Assembly (NCBI GenBank): GCA_039707655.1
Contig: CM077665.1
Coordinates: forward strand, 288,490,205 to 288,554,204
Direction of reading: 5' to 3'
From: Elymus sibiricus
Lineage: Eukaryota; Streptophyta; Magnoliopsida; Poales; Poaceae
DNA: 64,000 bases
The notes under the pieces: model-generated
The model's input: the letters and a program-made list of their open reading frames with translations, nothing else
Told to the model about the DNA's origin: nothing
The model's database searches: none
Shown here: piece by piece, positions 1 through 10,877 of the stretch
Layout: the number at the start of each line of letters is the position of its first letter
How positions within the stretch are numbered: the first letter of the stretch is position 1
Position numbers and translations under genes: made by a program

Positions 1-1010
1 TCGCTACGATGGCACCCCAGACCCCGCCGAGTTCTTACAGCTCTACTCGCTGAGCATCCAGGCAGCCGGCGGGGACGACAAGGTCATGGCAACCTGGTTC
101 CCCATGGCGCTCAAGGGTGTGCGCTCTCCTGCGTCCTCAACCTCCCGGAGGGGTCAATCACCTCCTGGGAAGACCTGTGTGAGCGCTTCGTCACCAACTT
201 CCAAGGCACCCGCGACCGCACGCTTGGAGTGGGTGACCTCCGTCGCGTGAATTAACAACCTGAAGAGACCCTGCACAAGTTCATACAGCGCTTCACGACT
301 ACCCGCCTCAAGACCCCGAGAGCATCAGATGAGGCCAACATCTCGGCGTTCACCGACATCGTCAGGGATCTCAGGATGATGGAGGAGCTGGCTATCCACG
401 ACAACCTTTGCTCGGCCTTGGAGATGTTCAACTTGGCGAACAAGTGCGCGAAGGCCGAGGAGGGCCGCCTCTCCCTTCGCGAGCTTCCGGAGGCAGAACC
501 CGAAGACAAGAAGACCAAGGCCAAGGAACCAAAGCGCAAGGCCCCCGCGGTGCTGGCGGCTGAGCCCGAGGCAAAGCGCGGCCGGGATGAAGAACCCCTC
601 GCGGGCGGACGACCATTCTGCATCTTCCATGGCACCAACAGCCACAACACCATCGACTGTCAGGAGCTCAGGGTGGTCCGTGACGAGCACTTCGGCCGGG
701 GCGCTGGGCGCACTGACCGAGGCTATGGACACGGCGGAGGCCGCGGCGGAGGCCGCGGCGGAGGCCGCTAGGACAATCGAGACCCGCGTCAGGATTAGCG
801 AGACCAGCCTCGGGAGGACCGCAGGCGCGATCAAGCTCGGGAGGAGTGCTGGCGCGATGAACCTCCGGAGGGGTCACATCGAGGCCAGCCTCATGAGGTC
901 TGTCCCCGCGAGGTCGGCCTTACCCCGCTGCCACCACCACCCAGAAGGAAGGAAGAGGACAGGCAGAATGACGGGGCTGGGGGCTTCCAGGAGGTCAGGG
1001 CAATAGCTTG
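1..1010 (+). pseudogene. Element C gag (nucleocapsid part), degraded
   Basis: Gag would form the cytoplasmic particle that packages element RNA. Codons from position 3 match the retrotransposon gag domain of D at 28440, but a frameshift near 115-125 and a TAA near 252 break it. An open stretch at 376-771 holds a lysine/glutamate-rich linker, then a knuckle-like segment C-x2-H-x7-H-x4-C type at 618-660 (starts CIFHG, ends TIDC), then a glycine/arginine-rich tail. The tail reaches a TAG at 769-771 and another stop shortly after. Residues beyond that match D in shifted frames up to about 1010. It is non-functional as read. Confidence 0.85.
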
Positions 1011-1773
1011 CATCCTGGGCGGTGCCCAAGCCCCGGCATCGAACCGCGTCTTCAAGCAGTTTTCGCGGGAGGTTAACGCGGCTCTTCCAAAGCTTGAGGC
1101 CACGCGCCCCCTCAAGTGGTCTCAGTGCGCCATCACCTTTGACTCCAAGGATCAACTCAGATGTTCAGCTATTGCGAGCGTACTCCCCATGCTGTGCACG
1201 CCCACCAGCAGCAACGTCCTCGTCACCAAGACCCTCATCGACGGCGGCGCCAGACTCAATGTCCTCTCCATCGAGACGTTCGAGACGCTCGAAGTGCCTT
1301 ACGACCAGCTCATGCCAACTAAGCCTTTCTTAGGAGTCACTGACAGCTCCACGGTCCCCATCGGGCAAGTGTGCCTACCCATCACCTTCGGCGGGCGTAA
1401 CAATTACCACACCGAGATCATCGTCTTTGACGTCACCCACATCCACCTCCCGTACAACGCGATCTTTGGGTACCCAGCCCTTGCCAAGTTCATGGCGGTG
1501 ACCCACCATGGCTACAACGTCCTCAAGATGCCGGGGAGTGGCAGCGTCATCACTATCGCCTGCGATGAGAAGGACGCCGTCTTCTCCCTCGAGTGCGCCT
1601 ACCGTGCCGCGGCGGCCGAACACTCGGACGACGAAGGAGGTGTCCTGCCCCGCGAGGACATCCCCAAGAAGAAGAAGCTGCTCCTTTCCAAGGGATGCCA
1701 GGGGGCTGAAAACCCTAAGGACGGCACCTCAGGATCCGCGCCAGGGGCTCAGGCCCCTTCCTCCCTTGCATAG
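1011..1773 (+). pseudogene. Element C retroviral-type aspartic protease region
   Basis: An open frame from 1189 to the TAG at 1771-1773 contains a pepsin-like retrotransposon protease fold. The active-site motif is LIDGGA (Asp codon 1240-1242), followed by the typical second half ending YNAIFGYPALAKF and a conserved MPG segment. In the family this enzyme cleaves the Gag-Pol polyprotein. Its DGG triad differs from the usual DSG/DTG, but this variant is common in grass Tat elements as I remember them. The C-terminal tail is acidic then lysine-rich (KKKKLLL). The upstream part (1011-1188) matches the D polyprotein, but in another frame from gag, so the polyprotein is not continuous. Confidence 0.82.
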
Positions 1774-1876
1774 GAAGGCGCGCCCGGTGCCTCCCTTGGG
1801 CCAGGCTTGGGGGCTCCCACCCGGAGGACTACCAACCTGACCAGTGAGACAAGGGAGGTGCTCGGGCACAACTCGG

Positions 1877-1985
1877 GGGCGTGTGTCGGCACGCACCCAT
1901 CCAAGCAAGGAGCACCTCTGGTGATGAGCTCCCACGAACTTGGCGTGTGTCGGCACGCACCCATCCAAGCAAGAAAGCACGGCGC
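1877..1985 (+). repeat. Short tandem duplication downstream of protease in C
   Basis: A segment beginning GTGTGTCGGCACGCACCC occurs at about 1880 and again at about 1946, separated by a duplicated piece about 66 bases long that also includes GATGAGCTCC-like sequence. D has no second copy at the matching site (about 34320-34380), so this duplication is specific to C. Confidence 0.7.
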
Positions 1986-1999
1986 GAGGCGCCAAGTTC

Positions 2000-2340
2000 G
2001 CGGGAGTTCATCACCAGAGCAATCGAGGAGCTTCAGGAAGCACAAGCTGTGCGAGGAGGGCGCGGCCCCGCACCACCCAACGCCGTAGCCGTCATCGACC
2101 TGGGCGGCATGCATCTGCGTTAACGTACCCAGCGTCAACAGGGCCGCTTCACCAGACGTCTTCTGGCCGACGCGCATCAGTCAAGGCAGGGCCTACCCGC
2201 GCAACTACGTCAGCATGCCCTTCGGGCTGGCAAACGCGGCCGACACGTTCCAGCGCCTTGCCCGGGCCAGGCACCATGAGGAGTTGGAGGAGGTCTCGGG
2301 CCCTAGCTGGAGCCCCGAGCCTCCTAAGGCGACGGGCTCG
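2000..2340 (+). pseudogene. Element C reverse transcriptase remnant
   Basis: A short stretch at about 2191-2272 encodes the RT signature NYVSMPFGLANA followed by DTFQRL, which in Ty3/Gypsy enzymes lies in the palm just before the catalytic YxDD. The YxDD region, the rest of RT, RNase H and integrase are absent: the sequence passes directly into a GEELEE-like segment and then non-coding DNA. The same junction is present in D at 34578-34752, so the deletion is older than both copies. The short stretch has a stop upstream (TAA near 2121). It cannot encode an enzyme. Confidence 0.75.
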
Positions 2341-3230
2341 TGAAGCCCGAGCTTGCGGAGGCACAAGGCCAAGCTCCTACGACCGCCCCCATGCTTCAGC
2401 GGCATCGCCGCCAGGTGATCCTTTCGGCCCATACCAGGTAACTTTTTGGTTTGCTCAGTTTGAGGGCGCCCATCGGGCTGCATTATCCTCAGGCGGCTAG
2501 AACTCATCCCGGCCACGTTTTTCCCGCATGAACTGGAACTTTACATGCTTTCGATCTATTTCCCTAAAGTATTCCAACCTGCATGCTCGGTGCTTCGCCG
2601 CCATGAATGTCGCTGCGCCCTAATGAACCTGCCCTAGACCGCCTCATGATTAAGGGCTCGTACGGCGTCTGTGCTCGGGTCCGTCCATGCAGCGTCGACA
2701 AATCCAAGTGGTCGAGCTCTGACTCGCGGGCTAGCCCCGTGTACGTCACCTCGCATGGCCCTCGGTGCTTCCCCCTCGCATGAGCTAATCGGGAGTGGGT
2801 GAGTCAGGGCATGCGGCACGGTTCCGGTCGGCCTCTCGCCGCCCTAGGAGCCGCGCGCCGGGTGTTTCCTCCTCGGAGTTTTCGCATGAGAAGACTGGGC
2901 ACGGCGTCTGTGCTCGGGTTTGTCCCTGCAGCGTCGATAAATCCAATGGCTGAGCTCTGTCTGGCGGGCCGGCCCCGTTCACGTCACCTCCTGGGGTCAT
3001 TGTTGTTTGGCCTTCTCATGCGACGGCCCTTGGAAATCCAATCGGCGCAGGTTTCTCCAAAATGTACAGGACTTGAAGTGGCGATTCCCACCGGAAGATT
3101 CAGGCGCAACCCGCCTTTGAGGTAGGGCCTCGTGAGGCCTGAGCTGCCTCACGATGCCCAGATACACCTCCCAGTTCTACTGTGCAGGCCACGCGTACAA
3201 ACATAATGGGCTGTACACAGCCGCGGGGCT
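2341..3230 (+). repeat. Non-coding region of C with a two-copy ~240-base repeat
   Basis: No gene is recognisable. The phrase GGCGTCTGTGCTCGGG occurs at about 2663 and about 2903 with similar flanks (GCAGCGTCGA-AAATCCAA, then a CCCCGT-CACGTCACCTC block), giving two diverged units of about 240 bases. This is the hypervariable untranslated region between pol remnant and aORF that in Tat elements often carries tandem repeats. Confidence 0.6.
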
Positions 3231-3239
3231 CAGGAGCCA

Positions 3240-3362
3240 GGGCCCCCGATTCCCACGCCCAAGTGGAAGCCCCATGCTCCGCGCTGGCAGACGACACGGC
3301 CCTCCAATGGCTATGCCCACGCAACGTGGAAGCCCTATGCTCCGCGCTGGGGATAAACAACT
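3240..3362 (+). repeat. ~67-base tandem repeat, two units (C)
   Basis: Units contain GTGGAAGCCC-ATGCTCCGCGCTGG at about 3262 and about 3329. The same unit is present three times in D at about 35898-36058, so copy number varies between family members. Confidence 0.7.
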
Positions 3363-3559
3363 GAGTGCGCCTTAGCGGGTGCATTCAACCTCAGGATGAC
3401 CCCTCGCGGCTCCATCTCACAGCATTCCCCCGGGATGCACGCGTGAGGGGGCTGCGTGGGGGCTACGCTCAGGCCAGGCCTGGGGCGCGCCACCTCATCA
3501 GGTCCCTGGCACCTGGTCTTCACGCGTCCCTCTCAGACGAAAACAAAGGTATGGAAGCT

Positions 3560-3912
3560 GCTCGTACGTCAAGGGGGACTCCTCAGCATTGCGACTTAGG
3601 AGCCTCACTGGTCTCGTAGCCCCTCACCCCTTGGCATCGTCCTGGTGATCCGGACGCCCCAACGGCAGTCGAGGTATGCGCGGGACCGGGCCCTGCCGAC
3701 GTAGAGGTCAAGGCTCTCCAAACCCCCAATTCAACCCCGTCTTCACCGCGTTCCCTTCATGAGGGCTACTCGTACGTCAAGGGGGACCCCTGAGCATCGC
3801 GACTCAGGGGCCTCACTGGCCTCGTAGCCCCTCGCCCCTAGGCATCGTCCTGGTGATCCGGACGCCCCAACGGCAGTCGAGGTATGCGCGGGACTGGGCC
3901 CTGCCGACGCAG
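3560..3912 (+). repeat. ~207-base tandem repeat, two units (C)
   Basis: Each unit starts CGTACGTCAAGGGGGAC (about 3564 and 3771), contains a GGTGATCCGGACGCCCCAACGG block and ends GGGCCCTGCCGACG. The matching array in D (36270-37010) has four units of about 183-209 bases. Confidence 0.75.
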
Positions 3913-5388
3913 AGCGCTACAGCAAGCAGGAAGGAAACAAAGCGAGGAAACAAAATCACACAGCTTAGCAGTCATTACAAACATTAAAATATCTCCGAAA
4001 ATGCAAATAAGTCTAACGCCTCCACGAGGCACGATGAACGATTACAGGAAAAGACCCGAGAGGAAGAACTAGGAGGAGCTAGCATCGCCACTCGCCCCAG
4101 CCGAGGGGAGCTCGTCGTCGACATCACTGCCGCTGCCATCATCATCGCCAACCCCCGCAGCCGCAGGAGGAGGCGAGGGAACGGCGACGCAGGCGAACTT
4201 CTTCATCAGCGCATTCATGGTGCCCTCCACGGCTCACGAAGATAGAGGTGGCTGAAGACGCACATCGCGGCCGTGGAGAAGAGGTCGCGGCATTCACTGT
4301 CCAAGACGTTCTCCACCCTGTCGACGGCACCCTCAAGCACCTCGGCGAGTTTTGAAGAGAGCTCCGCAAAGCCGCTCTCACGGGTTACCAGGGGTTCTGT
4401 AAACCCCCCACGGTAGATGGACTGCAGCGCCTGGCGAAGCCTGAGCTCGACGGAGGGGAGAGCGTCGAGCTCCGTAGCCTTCTTCTCCTCGGCCGCAGCA
4501 AGGGTCTTCTCCCGGGAGGCAAGCCGGGCCTTCTCCGTAGCCATTTCTTCCTTCAACCTGTCCTGCTGCTCGCGGTCAGCGGCTAGGTCGGCCGCCGCAT
4601 TGGATAGCGCGGAGTCATGGTCGGCGAGCTTGGCCTCGCTGGCCTTGAGGTCCTCCTCCCGCTAGCGGAGCCTCTCCGCGAGCGCGGACCTGTCCTCTTG
4701 AAGAGCCTTCAGGCGGGCCTCCGCCTCCTCGCAGCGCTTCATGGCAGACGCTGCGTTAGCCAGTGCTGCGTCTCGGGCTGCCTTGGCCGACGCGGCCTCC
4801 TCCCTGCTGTCATCCGCGGTGGCCTCGGCTTGGCCCCAGACCGCCACGGCTGAGGCATCAGTCTGCAGCCACCGAAAAAGAAGACCCAAGCGCTCTCTCG
4901 CGAGGCGACCGTCGGCGCTCCCGAGGGCGTCCCGGACTTGGTCCAAGACGGCATAGGCCCCGTCCAGAGCGCCTGACTCGACTAAACGAACACGAGTCAG
5001 AGGCACTAGGGCACGGCCCGGAGATGGCGCCCGCACGGCAACAGGGGCTATTTCGGGAGAGGCAGGAGCATGAAGAGCGGATAACATCGGCGGCTGCGCC
5101 CCCACCATAGGCAAGGCAGGGGCAGACGGCCCTACGCCCAGCTGGCCCTCGGGGGCTCGCCCGTCGGGCAGAGGTGCAGGCGCGCCCCCAAGGACGGAAG
5201 CGGACACTCCAGCGGGCATCGGGGGCTCCGCGGCCGTGGCAAGGAGGGTCACCCCGCGAGCCCCCTCGCCCGCGACATCCGGCGCCTCGTCCGGCACCGG
5301 CAAGGCACCAGGAACGGGCATCACGTCGGAAGGCGCCCTCGGCTTGATGCCGGCCTTCTTCTTCTTTTCCTTCGGCAAGGGGGCGCCC

Positions 5389-5464
5389 CTAGTTACCAAG
5401 CAAAGGAGGGATCTCAACAAATAAACCACCGGAAGGCGGCCGGAAACCAAGCGAAGTTACTTAC
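5389..5464 (-). other. 76-base intron in the C aORF
   Basis: On the minus strand the donor is GA|GTAAGTAAC (GT at 5464-5463) and the acceptor is AACTAG|GGGC (AG at 5390-5389). Removing it keeps the frame: the upstream exon would otherwise stop in the donor (TAA). Element D has an intron at the same place and of the same length (38510-38585). Confidence 0.8.
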
Positions 5465-6709
5465 TCCTCGACGTCGACCCACTTCCTCCTTCTTTCCACT
5501 ATGGCGAGAGCGGGGATGCTCCCATCCTTCTTCGGGGAGGCGCCTCCGTGGGAAGAAGCAGTGGAACCGCTCGAAGGGGCCACGGCCGGCAAGGTCGAGC
5601 CAGCCCTGGACGTGGCCGCCTCGCCCACAAGTTGCGGCTCGGACAGGGGCGAGGCGGGCGCCTCGACCACCTTGTCGGCGCAAGCTGGGGGCTCCGGAGG
5701 AGGTCCAGCCTCGCGTTTCCTCGGGGTCACCCGGCAGGCGGATCGTGCGGCCCGAGGTGTGGGGCTCGCCCCCCTGAGGACCCTGGTAAGTTGCGGAGGA
5801 CTTGCAGCAGTGGGCTCGCCGGCGTCGTCGTCATCGAAGCTGCGGAGAAGCGCACTCCGCGACGGAGGAGACACTTCCTCCAGATCGTCATCCGCCGACT
5901 CCTCCGAGTCCCCTTCATCTGCGGTGTCGGAGGAGGACACCGCCACAGAGACCCCAGGGCTCTCAGCCGGAGAGAGCCCCAGCTCGTCGAAGCTGGTCAT
6001 CACGACGACCAGATCAGCCTTGTCGTCACGGCAGTACAGCAGGGCGTAGGCCTCAGGAAGGTCCCCGGGGTCGCCGTTGAGCAGGGTCGCCATAACCCTG
6101 TTCAACTCCTCGGGGGTCAGGAGCGCAGAACGGAGCCTCATGTCATCGCCACCACCTTGATAGTCCCAAATGGGCCTCAAGTGAGACTGGAGGGGCGCCA
6201 GGCGTTGCACCAGGAACTCCTTCACTATCATTCCCCTAGTCAACTTCCTGGCGCTGATGTCTCGTAGGACCCGCTCCAAGACGGGCTTGGCCCGAGGGTC
6301 AGAGTGCTTCACAGAACTCCACACCGGGATCTTCTCCGGAAACCCCTTGGGGAGCTGCAGGCGAGGGTCGTTGCCCTTGAGATCCAAGAAGACCCAACGG
6401 GTCCTGAAGTTCTCCACCTTCTTCCCGGCCTTGAAGAGCATGTTCCCGCTCTGGACCGCGACAAAGGAGACGCATGCTGACCGCTGAGTTCCGTCATGAA
6501 GCCGCAAGCTGAAGAAATGGCGGAACAGGGTCACCGACGGCCTCACGCCCACGAAAGCCTCGCAGTAAAAGGCAAACACGGACAGAAGCAGGATGGAGTT
6601 GGGTTGAAGATGGAGGGCCTGGATCCCGTAGTACTCAAGGACGGCGGTGAAGAACGCGGAGAAGGGTGGGAAGAGCCCGGAGAAGACGCTGTGGAGGAAG
6701 AAAGGGTAG

Positions 6710-6714
6710 GCCGA
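6710..6714. repeat. Target site duplication of LARD2, left copy (GCCGA)
   Basis: GCCGA precedes the TGTAACGCCC end of LARD2 and recurs exactly after its other end at 24467-24471. Removing the element and one copy restores a continuous aORF frame in C. Confidence 0.95.
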
Positions 6715-9700
6715 TGTAACGCCCAAGATGCGATCCTATCCTTATTTTGGCACGAGGGCCTCGACAGGGATAGAAGTGCATCTCGTCGTTTCGCAAGAAT
6801 GGATATCATTACAAGTACATGTAAAGAAGAGATGAGTATATGGAATTGGCTTACACTCGCCACAAGCTACATCAAAATCACATCAATACAACAACATATC
6901 CAAACATCATACAGAAGAGCAGGGTTCGACTACGGACGAAAACAAACGATAAAATGACATCCATCCTTGCTATCCCAGGCTGCCGCCTGGAACCCATCCT
7001 AGATCGATGAAGAAGAAGAAGAAGAACTCCAAATCAAACAAAGCATCACGCTCACGTCATATCATCGCATTACCTGTACCTGCAACTATTGTTGTATTAA
7101 TCTGTGAGCCACAGGGACTCAGCAATCTCATTTCCAAGGGTATCAAGACTATTAAAGCTTAATGGGTGAGGTATGGTTAACTGGTGAGGCTGCAGCAAGC
7201 GCTAAGCATTTATTTGAGTGGCTAACTTACGGGTACAAGAATAAAGGGGGATGATTGTCGAATAAACGGACGTGAATTAGAAATGATCTCTAAGAGATCA
7301 TGAACACCTACATACGTCAAACATAACCCCACCGTGTTCTCTCTCGGATAAGGACTCACGAGAAGAGACAATCACGGTTACGCACACGGTTGGTGTACTT
7401 TATTTGAGTTTACTTCAAGTTTGCTATGAACGGGAGTTAAACAAAGTTTCCAAGTTGCCACGTAACCGCGGGCACGGCTTTCCGAAAGATTTAACCCTGC
7501 AGGGGTGCTCCAACTCATCCATCACAAACTAACCACACGCCGCGGGAATAACCTCGACCACGAATCTCATGATCTTCCTAGGCAATTCCACTGGAAAATC
7601 GCAACCTCGAGATAGCCCGAAGTATTATCGGAATTCCTCGCACAAGACGTTCGAGAAAGGTTAAACAAATCCAGCAAGGCCGCCCGGCGTATCGACTAAA
7701 CCCGATAGGAGCCGCGTATCTCGTTCTCAGGGTACGACCGGATGAGCTAGACGTCGGGTTGGCTGAAACCCCGGGTGACCAGGGGGCGCCGGACATCGCT
7801 CGGTTTGGACCAACACTCATGAGGAGCACTCGCCCGGGTGGTTGATTAAATTATTCGTGGGTGCCGGCGGGTCCCTATGCAATTTTAGTTGTTATTAGGC
7901 AAATGTAGTACCAATGTTGGGCCTTGCCAGACAAGTTTTATCCTAAAACGAAAATCAAGGGGGTCCCCATAACAACCCCGAGCATGTTAGGAGCGCTCAA
8001 TTATGGAACATAACACCGGTACACAAGTAACTAGGGGCGGCAAAAGTGGAACAAAACCCCGAGCAAAAGGCCAAGCCTTCCACGTTTTACCAAGTATATA
8101 TGTGCATTAAATTAAATAGCAATAATATTGTGATATATCAAAATAACCATGTTGGCACATGGGAACATTGCACCTGCAACTAGCAACGCTATAAGAAGGT
8201 CTTAGCAAGCAGTAACATAGCCAAACAATGTTTGCTGGGATGTGGAGGGGTTAGAGGCTTTTCATGTCAATTTGGGAGGCTTGACATACAAGTGGTAGGT
8301 AGCGAGACAGCGATAGAAATGAGACATCTAGCATGGCAATGATAGTAATGGTATCCAGGGAAATGGTCATCTTGCCTGAGACCCCGCTTGGAAGAAGAAT
8401 GAGTCCGTGAAGAAGACGAGCCAACGTAGTCGAACGAATCCTTACACTCCGAAGCGGTTTCGGAACTCTATCGAGAAGAAGAAATCCGGAAACAACAATC
8501 AGCACATGATAAACACCACAACATATGCATGACATGATGCACAATCAAATATGATGCATGTTATGCATGACATGGCAAGCACAACAATCAACTTCTACAC
8601 ATTAAGTGAAGCTCAGTATGCAACGATTTGCATACTGGCGAAACTCCACATTCGAATATTTAGTTCACTCTCGTTTAGGTACACGACAATATTAAATGTT
8701 ATTAAACATGGCAAGAGGTGAAGCATAAGTAAACTACACATCTAGACAAGTTTATTTGAGGCCGGAAACAACATATAGCATTTCCGAAACGACCCCATAT
8801 GTTAATTTCGAAATTGGTCCAGATCTGAACTAATCATGTTTTATATTTGTTAAACAGCAAAACAAAATGCACCATGTGATTCTACTCGTCATTCTACTCG
8901 ATTTACATATATCGATCATATAAAACGGAGCTACGGCCTAAAAGATATGACCTTCACAAGATGAACATAACATGAATGCAAAATGCATGAAAATGACAAC
9001 CACAAACACTTCAAATCATGAATGCAGCAAGTTATTATGAAACTACATGAGATTCTAAGCAAGTTTCATATGCAACATGTTCAAAACGGAGCTACGGTTC
9101 AACAAATACAACCAACACAAGTTTTAGTTGAAATCTGCCCAAAACAGCAAGATAGCATTTTGCACACATGAAAACAACAAGTTACAATATTCTAAAATGC
9201 ACAAACTAAGCATGGGGCAGTAGCATATAACACACACTTCATTTCATCTTCACATATCATACTCAAAAGAGTCATGGATCACATGGTAGGAAGCTCACAA
9301 CATGGCAACAAAATATACCAGATTAGGACTTCCGATAATAACAAAAGGGCATCATAGCAAAATAATCATGCACACAAAAATACTCAAATAACAAAACTAA
9401 TTGCACAGGTAAATTCTATGGATTTTCTACCCCAAAATCATATATAATATGTGGGTTTTTTACTATAAAACAAATGACACAACATTTATGCGAGATTAGG
9501 ACATAACCCATTTTAGCAAGTCACGTATGCAACTTAAATGCAACCACCACGTCAAGCATTTTTAGCATGCATGAAAATGCGATATAAATAATCTACACAT
9601 TTTACATATATAGTTTGATCAATCCCGATGCACGGTTAAATATATATACGCAATACAAAATATGGCATTCATGCGAATTCCAAGAAAATTGCATGTTAGA

Positions 9701-10839
9701 CATTTTAAACATTTAAAAAAATGTGGGATATAATTAAGCTACACAAAATTCTACACATCTTTTATATGTCAAATGTTTTGATCCGGTGCACGGTTTATTA
9801 AATATTAACATGTTAACATTAGGGCCTCTTGTAAATCCCTAAATTCCCTGGAAAAACAGGAAATTCACCTAAAGAGGAAAAACATGCTGGGCCGAACAAA
9901 CAAGCGACAAATTACTAAGCAACGCGCGCGCGGGAGATAGAACAGGGCATAGGGGCTCTCAGCAGGCTTACCAGAGGGCCCATAGGCCATCGGTGGAGAG
10001 GGGGCTGGGCCAGTCGAGGCACTGCTGGGCCCGGCGAAGGTGGACCACGAGGCGGCGGCTGGAACCGCCAGGTCGAAGCGAACCGGGCAGCTCGAGTGAA
10101 CCGTCTGGTCTGCTCGGCCTTCTCCGGTTTTGAACCGGTTTGGGGTGGTTCACGGGCGAGGCAGGGGCGAGCGAGGCATCGTCGTCCTCCTGGTTCCGCC
10201 CGAACGACGCACACAGGCAGCAATAACACAGGTCAACGGCGGGATTCCGGCGAGATGGCGAGCGACGGCGCAGCGATCTGGAGGCAGGGACGTCAGAACT
10301 GGGGCGGGGCTGCCCGGATCCATCCGTTCCCGGCCTGATCCGGCGACGGCTTGAGGTCCGGTGGGGCACCCATGGCTGCGGCGAGCTCCTCCTGTAAGCA
10401 ACAGAGAGGGAGGGGGTCGGGTGAGAGAGGTCGATGGGGAAAGGAGGGGACGGTAGCGGGGCTCGCCTGGATGAGGTGGTCATCGGCGGCGCACTCCAGC
10501 GGCCCTCCGGTTGCGACGAAATTTGGCAAGCGGTCTACCTACAATATAATAAGACTGCATGCCAAGTTTCGACCCAATCCGAGGATATTTTATACGCACT
10601 TTTCAAACAATATTTTATCGATGCCGCGGGCGCGTGCGTGTGTGGTTGGACTCAAAATGGTCGATGACACGAACGGAGAGAACCGGCAACTACGATCGGA
10701 TGCAAATTTTCGAAAACGAGTGACGATGATATGCAGATGATGCGAATGATGCGATGATGAATGCGATAACCAAACGAATCACACAACGACAACGGAATAA
10801 AAGGGGAATCTTCTGGAGCATCGGCCCCGGGCTGTTACA
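6715..10839 (-). repeat. LARD2 3' LTR (4125 bases)
   Basis: Starts TGTAACGCCCAAG in plus reading and ends GGGCTGTTACA, inverted ends of one LTR. It has a GAA microsatellite near 7007-7027, a long AT-rich arm and a GC-rich island at about 9900-10500. Compared with the 5' LTR it lacks about 616 bases (equivalent of about 23073-23688), with the deletion point near 9331. ORFs here, including a 171-codon minus-strand one at 9968-10483 in the GC island, resemble no protein I know. Confidence 0.92.
7003..7027 (+). repeat. (GAA)n microsatellite in LARD2 3' LTR
   Basis: About six GAA/AGA units. The same short run sits at the equivalent LTR position in every LARD LTR here: about 14141-14161, about 45983-46001 (as CTT) and about 53660-53678 (as CTT). 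Confidence 0.85.
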
Positions 10840-10840
10840 A

Positions 10841-10853
10841 CTCTCCTCCACTT
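10841..10853 (-). promoter_or_regulatory. LARD2 polypurine tract
   Basis: On the minus strand AAGTGGAGGAGAG lies one base before the TGTAACAGCC start of the 3' LTR, the expected place for the plus-strand DNA primer. It is identical in LARD1 (49232-49244). Confidence 0.85.
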
Positions 10854-10858
10854 ACAAG

Positions 10859-10877
10859 AGATCTCGACCCGAGATCT
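10859..10877 (-). other. Inverted repeat beside LARD2 PPT
   Basis: AGATCTCG-ACC-CGAGATCT in plus reading: a perfect 8-base stem with a 3-base loop, five bases from the polypurine tract. LARD1 has the same hairpin at 49208-49226. Confidence 0.8.

Larger units (their letters stand above)
4069..6714 (-). pseudogene. Element C antisense ORF (aORF), main part
   Basis: This is the body of the additional ORF on the strand opposite gag; its first exon begins at 24666 and is split by LARD2. The N-terminal half (6714-5465) is the domain Pfam calls putative gypsy-type transposon (Transposase_28), with blocks such as FFLHSVFSGL, LHLQPNS, AFYCEAFVGV and RHFFSLR, a basic linker, then an acidic serine-rich region. 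After a 76-base intron (5389-5464), exon 2 has a KKKK basic patch, a proline/alanine-rich linker and an alanine/glutamate-rich coiled coil ending in a premature TAG near 4663. Homology continues in other frames to a stop at 4069-4071. The function of aORF proteins is unknown; the Pfam name does not show transposase activity. Confidence 0.8.

Noticed and set aside
4069..6714. DNA transposase, from the Pfam name Transposase_28
   Set aside because: The name is historical. The ORF lies antisense within LTR retrotransposons with clear LTRs and no terminal inverted repeats; no catalytic DDE pattern was seen.
5461..6726. 421-codon minus-strand ORF taken as a complete gene
   Set aside because: Its first few codons lie in the LARD2 LTR (6715-6726) and start with TTG; the real start is at 24666. 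It is one part of the split C aORF.
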